Shown: positions 22,406 to 30,058, numbered from the stretch's first letter. The stretch is DNA of 41,455 nucleotides from Candidatus Uhrbacteria bacterium (GCA_016205965.1 JACQSM010000023.1:1-41455), one strand, 5' to 3'. Numbers and translations: made by a program. Notes: a model not told the origin generated them from the sequence alone.

Positions 22406-23080
22406 ATGCCTACGCCCATTCCGCCGAAACCGCCGCCCAAGCCGGCCGCCAAACCCGCCCCGAAGGGCGCGGGTGATTTTTCCGTCGGCGAGCCCGTCAC
22501 CGGCCTGCGCGTGTCGCTGATGCCGGTCGAGACCGGCGCCGTGCCGTCCGAGCGGCGCTATATCACCATCCTGGTGGCGACCGTGCTGTTGGAAACGCTG
22601 GTGTTCGGCGCCGCCTGGGCGGGCCTTTCCTTCACCGTAAAAACGCGCCAGGAAGCCCAGGCCAAGGCGAACGCCGAAACCCTGGCCGCGCAATCCGAAA
22701 CCGCCAAGCTGGGCCAGGCAGCCAAAGAAGCCGACGGCTTCGCCCGCCGGGTCGATATTCTGCGCGGCCGTCTCGACGAGCATGCCTACTGGACGGTCAT
22801 GTTCGCTCTGATGGAACGCAGCGTTCGTCCCAACGTCATCTTCGTCAGCTTCGCCGGCGACACCAAGACCGGCGTGATCAGCGTCGAAGCCGAGGCCCGC
22901 AGCTTCCGCGACATCGCCGAACAGATCGTCCTGATGCGCTCGAATCCGCTGATCGTCGACGTTCGCACGAGCTCGGCCGTGACCAGTCTGGATGCGACCG
23001 GCGAAATCACCGGCGTAAATTTTTCCCTGCTCGTCAAACTCAAGCCCGAAGCCTGGAAGAAGCCGGTCGCGGCAAAATAA
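22406..23080 (+). CDS. pilN: PilN-like inner-membrane pilus protein
   Basis: Bitopic membrane protein (224 aa) in the PilN position between PilM and a PilO-like gene. The cytoplasmic N-terminal tail is Pro/Lys-rich (PIPPKPPPKPAAKPAPKG), followed by VTGLRVSLMPVE, which resembles the PilM-binding INLLP motif of PilN. One transmembrane helix is near residues 55-75 (ITILVATVLLETLVFGAAWAG). Then come a coiled coil (TRQEAQAKANAETLAAQSET) and a periplasm-side-type alpha/beta domain with the PilN-like VISVEAEARSFRDIAEQIVL. Sequence similarity to model PilN is low, so the name rests on architecture and position. Confidence 0.75.
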   Translation: MPTPIPPKPPPKPAAKPAPKGAGDFSVGEPVTGLRVSLMPVETGAVPSERRYITILVATVLLETLVFGAAWAGLSFTVKTRQEAQAKANAETLAAQSETAKLGQAAKEADGFARRVDILRGRLDEHAYWTVMFALMERSVRPNVIFVSFAGDTKTGVISVEAEARSFRDIAEQIVLMRSNPLIVDVRTSSAVTSLDATGEITGVNFSLLVKLKPEAWKKPVAAK

Positions 23081-23089
23081 CCGTTCGTT

Positions 23090-23659
23090 ATGGCCCTGGA
23101 ACGCGTAAAAGCCCGAGTGGGCACCGGCGTAAAGTTGCTGCCAGCCGTCATCGTGCTGGTCGTCGTCGGTTACGCCGCCGCCGGATATTTCTTGCTGATC
23201 CTGCCGCGCTGGAGGCTGATCGCTCCGGGCGGCGAGCTCGATCTGCAGCGCGTTCAAGAGCTGCGGAACTCGGAGCTTGGCTACGCCGCCCTGGTCGGAG
23301 CCGCCGTCGGCGATCACAAGGCGCTGAATCCGGAACTCAAGGAGCGCGTCAGCGCCGCCTTGCCGCCGGAGAAAGACATTCCCGGCATCATCGCCTCTTT
23401 GGCCGCCCTGGCCGAGCTGCACGGCATGGTGTTGGTCAACTTCGATGCCGTGGTCGATGACAAGACGGCGCTGCCGACCGGCGAGAAGGTCGTCGCCGTC
23501 ACCATGAACCTGACGGGCGCGGATTATCCCGGGTTCAAAGCCTTCCTGGCCGATATCGAGCGCTCGCTTCGGATCTTCGACGTCCAATCGCTGGTTTTTT
23601 CTCCCAAAACCGCTTCCTACAGCATGACGATGAGCGCGTATTATCTCGATGCCAAATAA
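23090..23659 (+). CDS. pilO: PilO-like inner-membrane pilus protein
   Basis: Bitopic membrane protein (189 aa) that would pair with PilN in the alignment platform. One N-terminal membrane helix (VIVLVVVGYAAAGYFLLIL) is followed by an extracytoplasmic region. That region ends in an alpha/beta domain (VVAVTMNLTGADYPGFKAFL, then RIFDVQSLVFSP) like the C-terminal ferredoxin-like fold of PilO, where a short coiled-coil stretch is expected first. It starts 9 bp after the PilN-like gene. The stop overlaps a possible upstream start of the next gene. The assignment rests on size, topology and gene order. Confidence 0.75.
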   Translation: MALERVKARVGTGVKLLPAVIVLVVVGYAAAGYFLLILPRWRLIAPGGELDLQRVQELRNSELGYAALVGAAVGDHKALNPELKERVSAALPPEKDIPGIIASLAALAELHGMVLVNFDAVVDDKTALPTGEKVVAVTMNLTGADYPGFKAFLADIERSLRIFDVQSLVFSPKTASYSMTMSAYYLDAK

Positions 23660-23660
23660 T

Positions 23661-23936
23661 ATGGCCTTGTCCGGCTCAAAAGAAGGTCAACGAAATCAGA
23701 AGATCGTCCTGGCGGTTGTTTCTCTCGCCTTGCTCGGCGCCGCCGGCTTCATGTATCGCGACGTCATTTTACCGACCGCCGGCACCGGATCGGCTAACGT
23801 GATCGCGAAACCGGCGCCGAAGAAGATCGATGCGTCGGTTTTCAACAGAACCGATTTCAAAGAACTCCGGCAGTTCGGCGACGTGCCGGTCAAGGTGTTG
23901 CAGACCGAGAAGACAAATCCCTTCAGAGTTCAGTGA
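23661..23936 (+). CDS. Small bitopic membrane protein in the pilus operon
   Basis: A 91-aa protein I do not recognise by sequence. A short cytoplasmic N-terminus is followed by one helix (IVLAVVSLALLGAAGFMYR) and a short outer segment ending DVPVKVLQTEKTNPFRVQ. The ATG at 23661 is used because its AT-rich context matches the neighbours and it follows the pilO stop. An alternative ATG at 23649 would overlap pilO. It sits where pilP is in proteobacterial operons but lacks a lipobox and the PilP beta-domain, so it is not PilP. A structural part of the pilus platform is likely from context only. Confidence 0.7.
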   Translation: MALSGSKEGQRNQKIVLAVVSLALLGAAGFMYRDVILPTAGTGSANVIAKPAPKKIDASVFNRTDFKELRQFGDVPVKVLQTEKTNPFRVQ

Positions 23937-23937
23937 T

Positions 23938-25668
23938 ATGGCAGCCCAAACCGCCGACATTCTCGACATCCTTCTCGAGGCCGGCCGCATCAGCGACGAG
24001 CAGTATCGGGCCGTCAAAAAAGAAGCGATCGCCGGCGGCAAAGCGCCCGAGCAGCTGGTCCTCGAGAAAAAATTGGTCGACGAAGAGTTCCTGGCCAAGG
24101 CGCGCGGCACGCTTTTGGGCGTGCCTTACGCCGAGCTCCTGGGCAAAGAGCTGCCGGCCGCGGTTCTCAATCTGGTACCCAGGCAAGTCGCCGAAAACAC
24201 CCGGGCCGTGGCCTTCGAGCGCGACGGCGACGCCGTCCATATCGCCATGGTCGAGCCGCGCGACATGGCCGCAGCCCAGGCGATCGATTTTTTGGCGCAG
24301 AACAACGGTTTCCGCCCCAAGTACTTCATCGTCTCGAACGCGTCGTACGTTTACGCGATGAAAAAATACGAGGCCTTGGGCAAAGAGGTCGCCCGGGCCT
24401 TGGAAGTCGCCAAGGAAAAGTTCGTGCCGGAAAAGGCGGTCAAAGAAGAAAAGATCGAAGAGGTCATCAAAGGCGCGCCGGTTTCGCGCATCGTCGCTGT
24501 GATCATGCGCCATGCGGTCGAAGGCGGCGCCTCCGACATCCACATCGAGCCGTTCGGCGGCGAAACCCGGGTCCGTTATCGGGTCGACGGCGTGCTGCGG
24601 ACATCGCTGACCCTGCCCAACTACATCCATTCGTCGGTCGTTTCGCGCGTCAAAGTTTTGGCCGGCCTCAAGCTCGATGAGACCCGCATTCCCCAGGACG
24701 GCCGCATCACCGAAACGGTCGGCACCAAGGTCATCGACTTCCGCGTCTCGACCATGCCGCTCCAGGATACCGAGAAGGTCGTGATGCGCATTCTCGACAC
24801 CACCAAGGGCGTGCCGAGCCTCGAACAGCTCGGCTTCCGCAAGCCGTTCATCGACATCATCGTGCGCCAGATCCGCGAACCGCACGGCATGTTCCTGGTT
24901 ACCGGCCCGACCGGCTCCGGCAAATCGACGACGCTTTTCACCATTCTGAACATGCGCAACGAGGAAGGGGTCAACATCGCCACCCTCGAGGATCCGGTCG
25001 AATACACCATCAAGGGCGTCAATCATTCGCAGGTCAGAACCGAGCTCGGCTACACCTTCGCCGGCGGCCTCCGGGCCCTGCTGCGCCTGGACCCGAACAT
25101 CATCTTGGTCGGCGAAATCCGCGACGGCGAAACGGGCGAGCTCTCGGTGCATGCGGCGCTCACCGGCCACCTGATCTTTTCGACGCTGCACTCCAACGAT
25201 TCCTTCGGCGTCGTGCCCCGCCTGATCGACATGCACGTCGAGCCGTTCCTGCTTTCGGCCACCATCAACCTGGCCATCGCCCAGCGCCTCGGCCGCAAGA
25301 ATTGCGAACGCTGCAAAGGCCCCGTTCAGGTCGCCGAAGAAGTCGAAGCCCAGGTCCGCAAGGAGGTCGAAGAGATCCCCGAGGTCTACCGCTCGCACAT
25401 CGACCTCAAGGCGCCGCGGCTGACATTTTACAAGGGCAAGGGCTGCCTGCGCTGCGGCGATTCCGGCTACGTCGGCCGCGTCGCCGTGGCCGAGCTGCTC
25501 CAGTTCGACGACGACATGCGCGAGCTGGTGGCCAAAGGATTTCCGCAGGAACAGGTTCGGGAGGCGGTCAAGAAACAGCACATGATCACCCTGCGCCAAG
25601 ACGGGCTCTTGAAAGCCTTGGAAGGCTCGACTACACTGGAAGAAGTCATGAGGATAAGCACTGAATAG
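23938..25668 (+). CDS. pilB: Type IV pilus assembly ATPase PilB (GspE/PulE family)
   Basis: Hexameric cytoplasmic motor ATPase (576 aa) that powers pilus extension. It has an N-terminal MshEN/T2SSE-N domain (about 1-160), a linker, and then the ATPase core. In the core are SDIHIEPFGGETRVRYRVDG, Walker A GPTGSGKSTT near residue 323, the Asp box GEIRDGETGELSVHAALTGH with the Walker B region, and the His box STLHSND. The C-terminal zinc-binding cysteines CERC and CLRCGDSGYVGRVAVAELL mark extension-type (PilB/GspE) rather than PilT retraction motors. The start is the ATG at 23938, 1 bp after the previous stop; the ORF-track start is upstream and unsupported. No pilT is in the window. Confidence 0.93.
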   Translation: MAAQTADILDILLEAGRISDEQYRAVKKEAIAGGKAPEQLVLEKKLVDEEFLAKARGTLLGVPYAELLGKELPAAVLNLVPRQVAENTRAVAFERDGDAVHIAMVEPRDMAAAQAIDFLAQNNGFRPKYFIVSNASYVYAMKKYEALGKEVARALEVAKEKFVPEKAVKEEKIEEVIKGAPVSRIVAVIMRHAVEGGASDIHIEPFGGETRVRYRVDGVLRTSLTLPNYIHSSVVSRVKVLAGLKLDETRIPQDGRITETVGTKVIDFRVSTMPLQDTEKVVMRILDTTKGVPSLEQLGFRKPFIDIIVRQIREPHGMFLVTGPTGSGKSTTLFTILNMRNEEGVNIATLEDPVEYTIKGVNHSQVRTELGYTFAGGLRALLRLDPNIILVGEIRDGETGELSVHAALTGHLIFSTLHSNDSFGVVPRLIDMHVEPFLLSATINLAIAQRLGRKNCERCKGPVQVAEEVEAQVRKEVEEIPEVYRSHIDLKAPRLTFYKGKGCLRCGDSGYVGRVAVAELLQFDDDMRELVAKGFPQEQVREAVKKQHMITLRQDGLLKALEGSTTLEEVMRISTE

Positions 25669-25673
25669 CATTT

Positions 25674-26063
25674 ATGCCCGAAAAAGCCGTAGGAAAAAAA
25701 GTGCTCATTGTCGACGACGACGCCTTTCTCTCCGGGATCTACGCCACCAAGCTCGAAATTGACGGCTTTCAAGTCGTCAGCGCCCGCGACGGCGAAGAGG
25801 GCCTCAAGGCGGCCGCAACCGAGCTGCCCGATCTTATTCTGCTCGACGTGCTCATGCCTAAGCTTGACGGTTTCGAAGTCCTCAAGCGGCTCAAGGCCGA
25901 TCCGGCGACCAAGCCCATCCCGGTCATCATGCTGACCAACCTCGGCCAAAAGGAAGATGTCGAAAAGGGCCTGTCCGAAGGGGCCGAAGATTACCTCATC
26001 AAAGCCCACTTCGTGCCTTCCGAAGCGGTCATCAAGATCAAGAAGGTCTTGAAGATGCCGTAG
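25674..26063 (+). CDS. CheY-like single-domain response regulator
   Basis: Stand-alone receiver domain (129 aa) with all key residues: acidic pocket Asp14-Asp16 (LIVDDDAFL), phospho-acceptor Asp58 (LLDVLMPKLDG), Thr88 (MLTNLG) and Lys110 (YLIKAHF). There is no output domain, so it would act by binding a partner when phosphorylated. It lies 5 bp after pilB and 10 bp before pilC inside the pilus operon. The simplest inference is control of the PilB motor or the platform, comparable in concept to PilG/PilH. The cognate histidine kinase is not in the window. I believe receivers in this position recur in Patescibacteria, but cannot verify it here. Confidence 0.9.
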   Translation: MPEKAVGKKVLIVDDDAFLSGIYATKLEIDGFQVVSARDGEEGLKAAATELPDLILLDVLMPKLDGFEVLKRLKADPATKPIPVIMLTNLGQKEDVEKGLSEGAEDYLIKAHFVPSEAVIKIKKVLKMP

Positions 26064-26073
26064 GGATCCCGCC

Positions 26074-27282
26074 ATGCCGCTCTTCGACTACATCGCCGCC
26101 GACGCGACCGGCGCAACCTCGCGCGGCGCGGTCGAAGCGGCAACCGCCGAACTCGCCCTTGATACCCTCAAGGATCGCGGGCTCAACGTCCAGTCTTTGG
26201 AAGAAAGGGCGCCGGTGAGTTTTTTTGCCCGCGCTTTGCCGTCCTTCGGCGGCATACCGATCAAAGCGATCGTCATTTTTTCGCGCCAATTTTCGATTCT
26301 GGTCGGTGCCCAGGTGCCGATCGTCGAATCGCTCCGCACCGTCGCCAACCAGACCCAGCACCGGCGCATGCGGGAGATCGTCTTCGACGTCGCCGACGAG
26401 GTCGAGGCAGGCACGCCGCTCTCGACGGCCATGGCCAAGTATCCCGCCGCCTTCAGCGACTTCTTCGTCAACATGATCAAGTCGGGCGAGACGACCGGTC
26501 GTCTCGAGGAGATCATGATCTATCTGGCCGACCAGATGGAGCGCGACTACGACCTGATGACCAAGATCAAGGGCGCCATGATCTATCCGGCCTTCATCAT
26601 GATCGGCCTGGTCGGCGTCGGCTTCGTCATGATGGTTTTCGTCGTGCCCAAGCTGACGGCCGTTCTTCAGGAGTCCGGCGCCCAGCTGCCGCTGCCGACC
26701 AGAATCCTCATCGGCACGAGCAGCTTCTTTCAGCGGTATTGGATTCTCATTCTGGTCGCAGCCGGCGGCGGCGGCGCCGGCCTTCGTGCCTGGACCGCGA
26801 CGCCGGGGGGCAAAAAGATCTGGGATTTCATCAAGCTCAAGGTGCCGGTTTTCGGCGCCCTGTTCCAGCGCATTTACATCGTCCGTTTCACCAGAAGCTT
26901 CTCAACGCTGCTTTCGGGCGGAGTCGAACAGGTTCGCGCCCTTGAGATCAGCGCCGATATCGTCGGCAACGCCACCTATGCCGCCCAGATCCGGGAAACG
27001 GCCAAAGAGGTCTCTGACGGCAACTCGGTGACCACGGTGTTTACCCGTGAAGGCACTATGCCGAAGATGGTTCCGCAGATGATGTCGGTGGGGGAGTCGA
27101 CCGGCCGTTTGCATGAGGTCCTAGCCAAATTGACCGACTTTTATTCGCGCGAGCTCCAAAACCTGGTTACCAACCTGGTGTCGGCCATCGAACCGCTGAT
27201 CATGCTGATCATGGGTCTGGCCGTCGGCGTCATGGTCGCGGCTATCATCTTGCCGATGTACAGCTTGTCGGCGAATTTTTAG
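26074..27282 (+). CDS. pilC: Type IV pilus platform protein PilC
   Basis: Polytopic inner-membrane platform protein (402 aa, GspF/PilC family) on which PilB acts to insert pilins. Two T2SSF domains are visible, each with the family pattern: IFSRQFSILVGAQVPIVESL then FSDFFVNMIKSGETTGRLEE, and FTRSFSTLLSGGVEQVRALE then MVPQMMSVGESTGRLHEVLA. Three membrane helices are seen: MIYPAFIMIGLVGVGFVMMVF, WILILVAAGGGGAGL and the C-terminal AIEPLIMLIMGLAVGVMVAA. An N-terminal beta segment (PLFDYIAADATG) is typical. It follows the receiver gene by 10 bp and ends the operon before a new promoter that serves the major pilin. Confidence 0.94.
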   Translation: MPLFDYIAADATGATSRGAVEAATAELALDTLKDRGLNVQSLEERAPVSFFARALPSFGGIPIKAIVIFSRQFSILVGAQVPIVESLRTVANQTQHRRMREIVFDVADEVEAGTPLSTAMAKYPAAFSDFFVNMIKSGETTGRLEEIMIYLADQMERDYDLMTKIKGAMIYPAFIMIGLVGVGFVMMVFVVPKLTAVLQESGAQLPLPTRILIGTSSFFQRYWILILVAAGGGGAGLRAWTATPGGKKIWDFIKLKVPVFGALFQRIYIVRFTRSFSTLLSGGVEQVRALEISADIVGNATYAAQIRETAKEVSDGNSVTTVFTREGTMPKMVPQMMSVGESTGRLHEVLAKLTDFYSRELQNLVTNLVSAIEPLIMLIMGLAVGVMVAAIILPMYSLSANF

Positions 27283-27304
27283 AGCGAACTCTTGACCTTG
27301 GCCG

Positions 27305-27333
27305 TTGTCGTTATCGCATCGTATTGGTACAAT
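27305..27333 (+). promoter_or_regulatory. Promoter of the major pilin gene
   Basis: TTGTCG, 17 bp, TACAAT, in the 119-bp gap between pilC and the pilin. The start site is expected near 27340, giving a leader of about 60 nt with a strong Shine-Dalgarno. This fits independent, high expression of the major subunit. Confidence 0.65.
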
Positions 27334-27388
27334 GAATCCGCTGTATTCTGTGGATAACGGACGCACAGCTCATATCCGCAACTCGAAG

Positions 27389-27394
27389 GGAGGT
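27389..27394 (+). promoter_or_regulatory. Strong Shine-Dalgarno of the pilin gene
   Basis: GGAGGT lies 7 nt before ATG 27402. It decides the start against the upstream GTG at 27393 used in the ORF track, which overlaps the site itself. Most other genes in the window have no such site. Confidence 0.85.
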
Positions 27395-27401
27395 GTCAAT
27401 C

Positions 27402-27908
27402 ATGAAGAAAACGAATCTTAAAGGTTTCACGCTCATCGAGCTCTTGGTCGTCATCGCGATCATCGGTTTGCTCTCGACTTTGGCCGTCGTCGCTTTGAAC
27501 AGCGCCCGCCAAAAGTCGCGCGACTCCAAACGCGTCGCCGACGTCAAGCAGATCCAGACCGCTCTCGAACTCTACTACGCCGACCAGAACGGCTATCCCG
27601 CCACCGCGACCGCAGAGCTAGGCGATACTGCTTCCAAAAGGCTGTGTGCCGGAACGACTGGTAGCAGTGGTTTCAACACGGCCACCGGTGGCTGCACCGG
27701 TACGGCCACCGTCTACATGGGTCTGGTGCCGAAGGCGCCATTGCCCGCGGACACCGGTTGCGCTGATAACGCTGCCGCTCCGAGTAACAAGTACCTCTAT
27801 ACCCAGACCGGAACCGGTTCGGGTTACACGCTGTCCTTCTGCCTCGGCGGCAAGGTCGGCGATCTCATCGCCGGTGCACACACCGCGGACGCGAACGGCA
27901 TCAACTAA
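27402..27908 (+). CDS. pilA: Type IV major pilin (prepilin)
   Basis: Prepilin of 168 aa. The class III leader MKKTNLKG is cut after Gly by PilD, leaving FTLIELLVVIAIIGLLSTLA with Phe1 and Glu5, as in classic type IVa pilins. The N-terminal helix continues into QKSRDSKRVADVKQIQTALE and LYYADQNGYP, the common pilin/pseudopilin pattern. The C-terminal globular part is Gly/Thr/Ala-rich with four Cys, possibly two disulfides. Strong promoter, strong Shine-Dalgarno and a strong terminator around a single gene argue for the major subunit. The numerous disulfide candidates would suit a secreted fibre. Competence or adhesion are possible roles that the sequence cannot decide. Confidence 0.93.
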   Translation: MKKTNLKGFTLIELLVVIAIIGLLSTLAVVALNSARQKSRDSKRVADVKQIQTALELYYADQNGYPATATAELGDTASKRLCAGTTGSSGFNTATGGCTGTATVYMGLVPKAPLPADTGCADNAAAPSNKYLYTQTGTGSGYTLSFCLGGKVGDLIAGAHTADANGIN

Positions 27909-27937
27909 GTCAGGTTCATTGGCGCGCCGATGAAGCT

Positions 27938-27954
27938 GGCTTCGCCATGAAGCC
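27938..27954. other. Small hairpin downstream of the pilin gene
   Basis: GGCTTC-GCCAT-GAAGCC, just before the terminator. It may help stabilise the 3' end of the pilin mRNA. Confidence 0.35.
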
Positions 27955-27960
27955 AACCGA

Positions 27961-27991
27961 CAACCCCTGTAAAGGGGTTGTTGGTTTTTTT
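27961..27991 (+). terminator. Strong intrinsic terminator after the pilin gene
   Basis: CAACCCCT, GTAA tetraloop, AGGGGTTG, then TTGGTTTTTTT. It isolates the pilin transcript, so the downstream pilD must have its own promoter. Confidence 0.9.
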
Positions 27992-28016
27992 GAGGGTGGT
28001 CTTGGATGAAAGGCGG

Positions 28017-28025
28017 TGGTAAGAT
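28017..28025 (+). promoter_or_regulatory. Extended -10 element (TGG TAAGAT) of pilD
   Basis: TGGTAAGAT lies 8 nt before the pilD ATG at 28034, between the pilin terminator and the gene. A start near 28032 would make an essentially leaderless mRNA. No -35 match is seen at the right distance. Confidence 0.5.
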
Positions 28026-28033
28026 TGCTGCAT

Positions 28034-28816
28034 ATGAGCCTCATTTACGCCTTCGGCTTCGTCCTCGGCGCCGTCATCGGCAGTTTTCTTTCGGCGGCTA
28101 TTTGGCGGATGCATGTCGGCGAAAGTCTGGCCCGGGGCCGTTCCAAGTGTCCGCACTGCCGGCATCAACTGGGCGTCAGCGACCTCGTGCCCGTCTTCAG
28201 CTATCTGGCGTTGCGGGGCCGGTGCCGCTATTGTTTCAAGCGCATCCATCCGGCCTATTTTTTCATCGAGCTGGCCACGGGGCTGGCCTTCGTGCTGGTG
28301 CTGGCGGCGACCGCCGCCGATCTTGAAACGGCCCAGTCGATTCGCGTCCTGGCGCCGCTGATGTTTCGCTGGGCGCTGGCTGCGGTACTGATGTTGTTGT
28401 TCGTCTATGATCTCCTGTATCTGTTGGTGCCCCGCGATGTCGCCTTAGTGGCCGCTGCCGTCGCCTTCGTCGGCAATGCCGCCCAGGGCGGACGGCCGAC
28501 GTCGTATCTCTTGGGGGCGCTCTTGGCCGGCGGATTTTTTTATGCGCAGTACGCCTTTTCGAAGGGCCGCTGGATCGGCTCGGGCGATATTTTTTTGGGG
28601 CTGTTCATGGGTGCGGCGCTGGGTGCCGAGCTGACGTTGTTGGCCATGTTCCTGGCCTACGTTTCTGGCGCGGCCGTCGGTTTGCTGCTCATGGCCCGGG
28701 GCCGGGCGACCATGAAGACCCAGGTGCCTTTCGGCACCTTTCTGATGGCGGCGACGTTCGTCTCGATGCTCTACGGCGACGGCATCATCGCCTGGTACGT
28801 CGCGCAATTGCTATGA
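28034..28816 (+). CDS. pilD: Prepilin peptidase / N-methyltransferase PilD
   Basis: Bifunctional aspartic membrane protease (260 aa) that removes the leader of prepilins and methylates the new N-terminus. The N-terminal cytoplasmic methyltransferase loop has the zinc-binding cysteines CPHC and CRYC (about residues 36-65). About seven membrane helices follow. The two catalytic aspartates are in FVYDLLYLLVP and the GxGD motif GSGDIFLGLFMG. The start is the ATG at 28034, since the GTG at 28016 of the ORF track would overlap the -10 box. It overlaps the next pseudopilin gene by ATGA. It should process the major pilin and the four pseudopilins downstream. Confidence 0.93.
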   Translation: MSLIYAFGFVLGAVIGSFLSAAIWRMHVGESLARGRSKCPHCRHQLGVSDLVPVFSYLALRGRCRYCFKRIHPAYFFIELATGLAFVLVLAATAADLETAQSIRVLAPLMFRWALAAVLMLLFVYDLLYLLVPRDVALVAAAVAFVGNAAQGGRPTSYLLGALLAGGFFYAQYAFSKGRWIGSGDIFLGLFMGAALGAELTLLAMFLAYVSGAAVGLLLMARGRATMKTQVPFGTFLMAATFVSMLYGDGIIAWYVAQLL

Positions 28817-29433
28817 CACCGTCCCGCCGACCGGCCGGCCGCATGCCCGGCTTCACGTTGATCGAAATGCTCATCTCGCTGGCGATATTTTCGGTCGTCA
28901 CCGGTTTCACCGTCGCCAACTTCCGGCGCGGCGGCCAAAGTGACGAGCTGCGCCTGGCGGCCGACAACGTCGCCAGCGCCATCCGAAAGGCCCAGACGTT
29001 CGCCCTCTCGGGCGAGACCGCCTACGTCTGCAGCACGACGCTGGCGATCTGCAATCCGAACGTCGGCGGCAGCTGCGCCGGCGGCAGCTGCGGCAAGACC
29101 CTGCCCAAAGGCTTCGGCATCCATCTTTCGAGCGCGAGCGGCGATGCGCATACGATGGCGTTTTTTGCCGATACCGACGGCGACCGGCTTTACGATGCCG
29201 GCGAAACCATCTCGAGCCAGGGCGTGTCGCCGACTCCCAACGTGTCGGTGTCGTTTCTGGCGCCGATCTCCGGCTCCGTTCTCGACATCGTCTTCGTCCC
29301 GCCGAAACCTCGGACGTATTTCAATGACGCCGCCGCCGATGCCGTCGCCACCGTCACGCTCCAGCTGCGCGGCACCGGCCAGGCCAAGAGCGTCAAAGTC
29401 AACAAAGTTTCCGGGCAGATCAGCGTTGAATGA
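28813..29433 (+). CDS. Pseudopilin, GspH/FimT-like
   Basis: Minor pilin/pseudopilin (206 aa). The leader MTPSRRPAGRMPG precedes the cleavage site at Gly, then FTLIEMLISLAIFSVVTGFT with Phe1 and Glu5. The following SDELRLAADNVASAIRKAQT is typical of GspH/FimT (initiating minor pilins), with a beta-rich C-terminal domain containing several Cys. It overlaps pilD by 4 nt and starts a run of four minor pilin genes that probably form the tip-initiation complex. The leader is longer than that of the major pilin, as usual for minor pilins. Confidence 0.85.
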   Translation: MTPSRRPAGRMPGFTLIEMLISLAIFSVVTGFTVANFRRGGQSDELRLAADNVASAIRKAQTFALSGETAYVCSTTLAICNPNVGGSCAGGSCGKTLPKGFGIHLSSASGDAHTMAFFADTDGDRLYDAGETISSQGVSPTPNVSVSFLAPISGSVLDIVFVPPKPRTYFNDAAADAVATVTLQLRGTGQAKSVKVNKVSGQISVE

Positions 29434-29440
29434 CGCCGTT

Positions 29441-30058
29441 ATGACGAAGAACCGCGTCTTGCACGGCCAAAGCATGCTCGAGGCCCTCGTCGCCATCGGC
29501 ATCATCATGACGGCGGTCTCGTCGGCGCTGACGCTCATCACGAGTTCGGTCAGCGCCGAGAAAGAGAGCGAGACCGGCATCGTCGGCGTCAATCTTGCCC
29601 GCGAGGGGATCGAGGTCAGCCGTAACATCCGCGATTCCAACTGGCTGGCCGGCCAGCCTTTCGACGACGGCCTGTTCGGCGCCGGTCTGGATTACACCGC
29701 CGCTCCGGTGTTCGATCCGGCGGCGAACGCCTGGCAGATGTCATTCGTTCCCCAAACGATCGGGGACGACGGCGCCGTCGTCTATCGCTCCACCGGCGCG
29801 GCGGGCGGTTCGACCGTCGGACTCTTCATCCAGGCGGCTGTTCAGCCCGGCAGTTCGGTGAAAACCGTCTTCCGCCGCCTGTTGACGCTCGATGCCGTCT
29901 GCGCCGATGTCGATGGCGCGGTCACCGGCGCCGTCGTCAGCGGAACCGCCTGCCCTTTCAAGAAGGTCGGCGTTCGGATCCGTTCGGCGGTGCAGTGGCG
30001 CCTCGCCGGACGCGTCCGTACCGTGACCGCCGAAGAAACCGTCTATGACTGGAAATAA
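29441..30058 (+). CDS. Pseudopilin, PilV/GspI-like
   Basis: Minor pilin (205 aa) with leader MTKNRVLHG followed by QSMLEALVAIGIIMTAVSSA. Gly-1 and Glu5 are conserved, but position +1 is Gln instead of Phe. QSMLEAL-type N-termini are familiar in PilV-like minor pilins. The C-terminal part is beta-rich. The start is the ATG at 29441; the ORF track extends to 28940 in a frame antisense to nothing but overlapping the previous gene, and is rejected. It overlaps the next gene by 14 nt. Confidence 0.82.
   Translation: MTKNRVLHGQSMLEALVAIGIIMTAVSSALTLITSSVSAEKESETGIVGVNLAREGIEVSRNIRDSNWLAGQPFDDGLFGAGLDYTAAPVFDPAANAWQMSFVPQTIGDDGAVVYRSTGAAGGSTVGLFIQAAVQPGSSVKTVFRRLLTLDAVCADVDGAVTGAVVSGTACPFKKVGVRIRSAVQWRLAGRVRTVTAEETVYDWK

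Noticed and set aside
27393-27401. GTG start three codons earlier for the major pilin
   Set aside because: It would overlap the Shine-Dalgarno GGAGGT. ATG 27402 has the proper 7-nt spacing and gives the normal MKKTNLKG leader.
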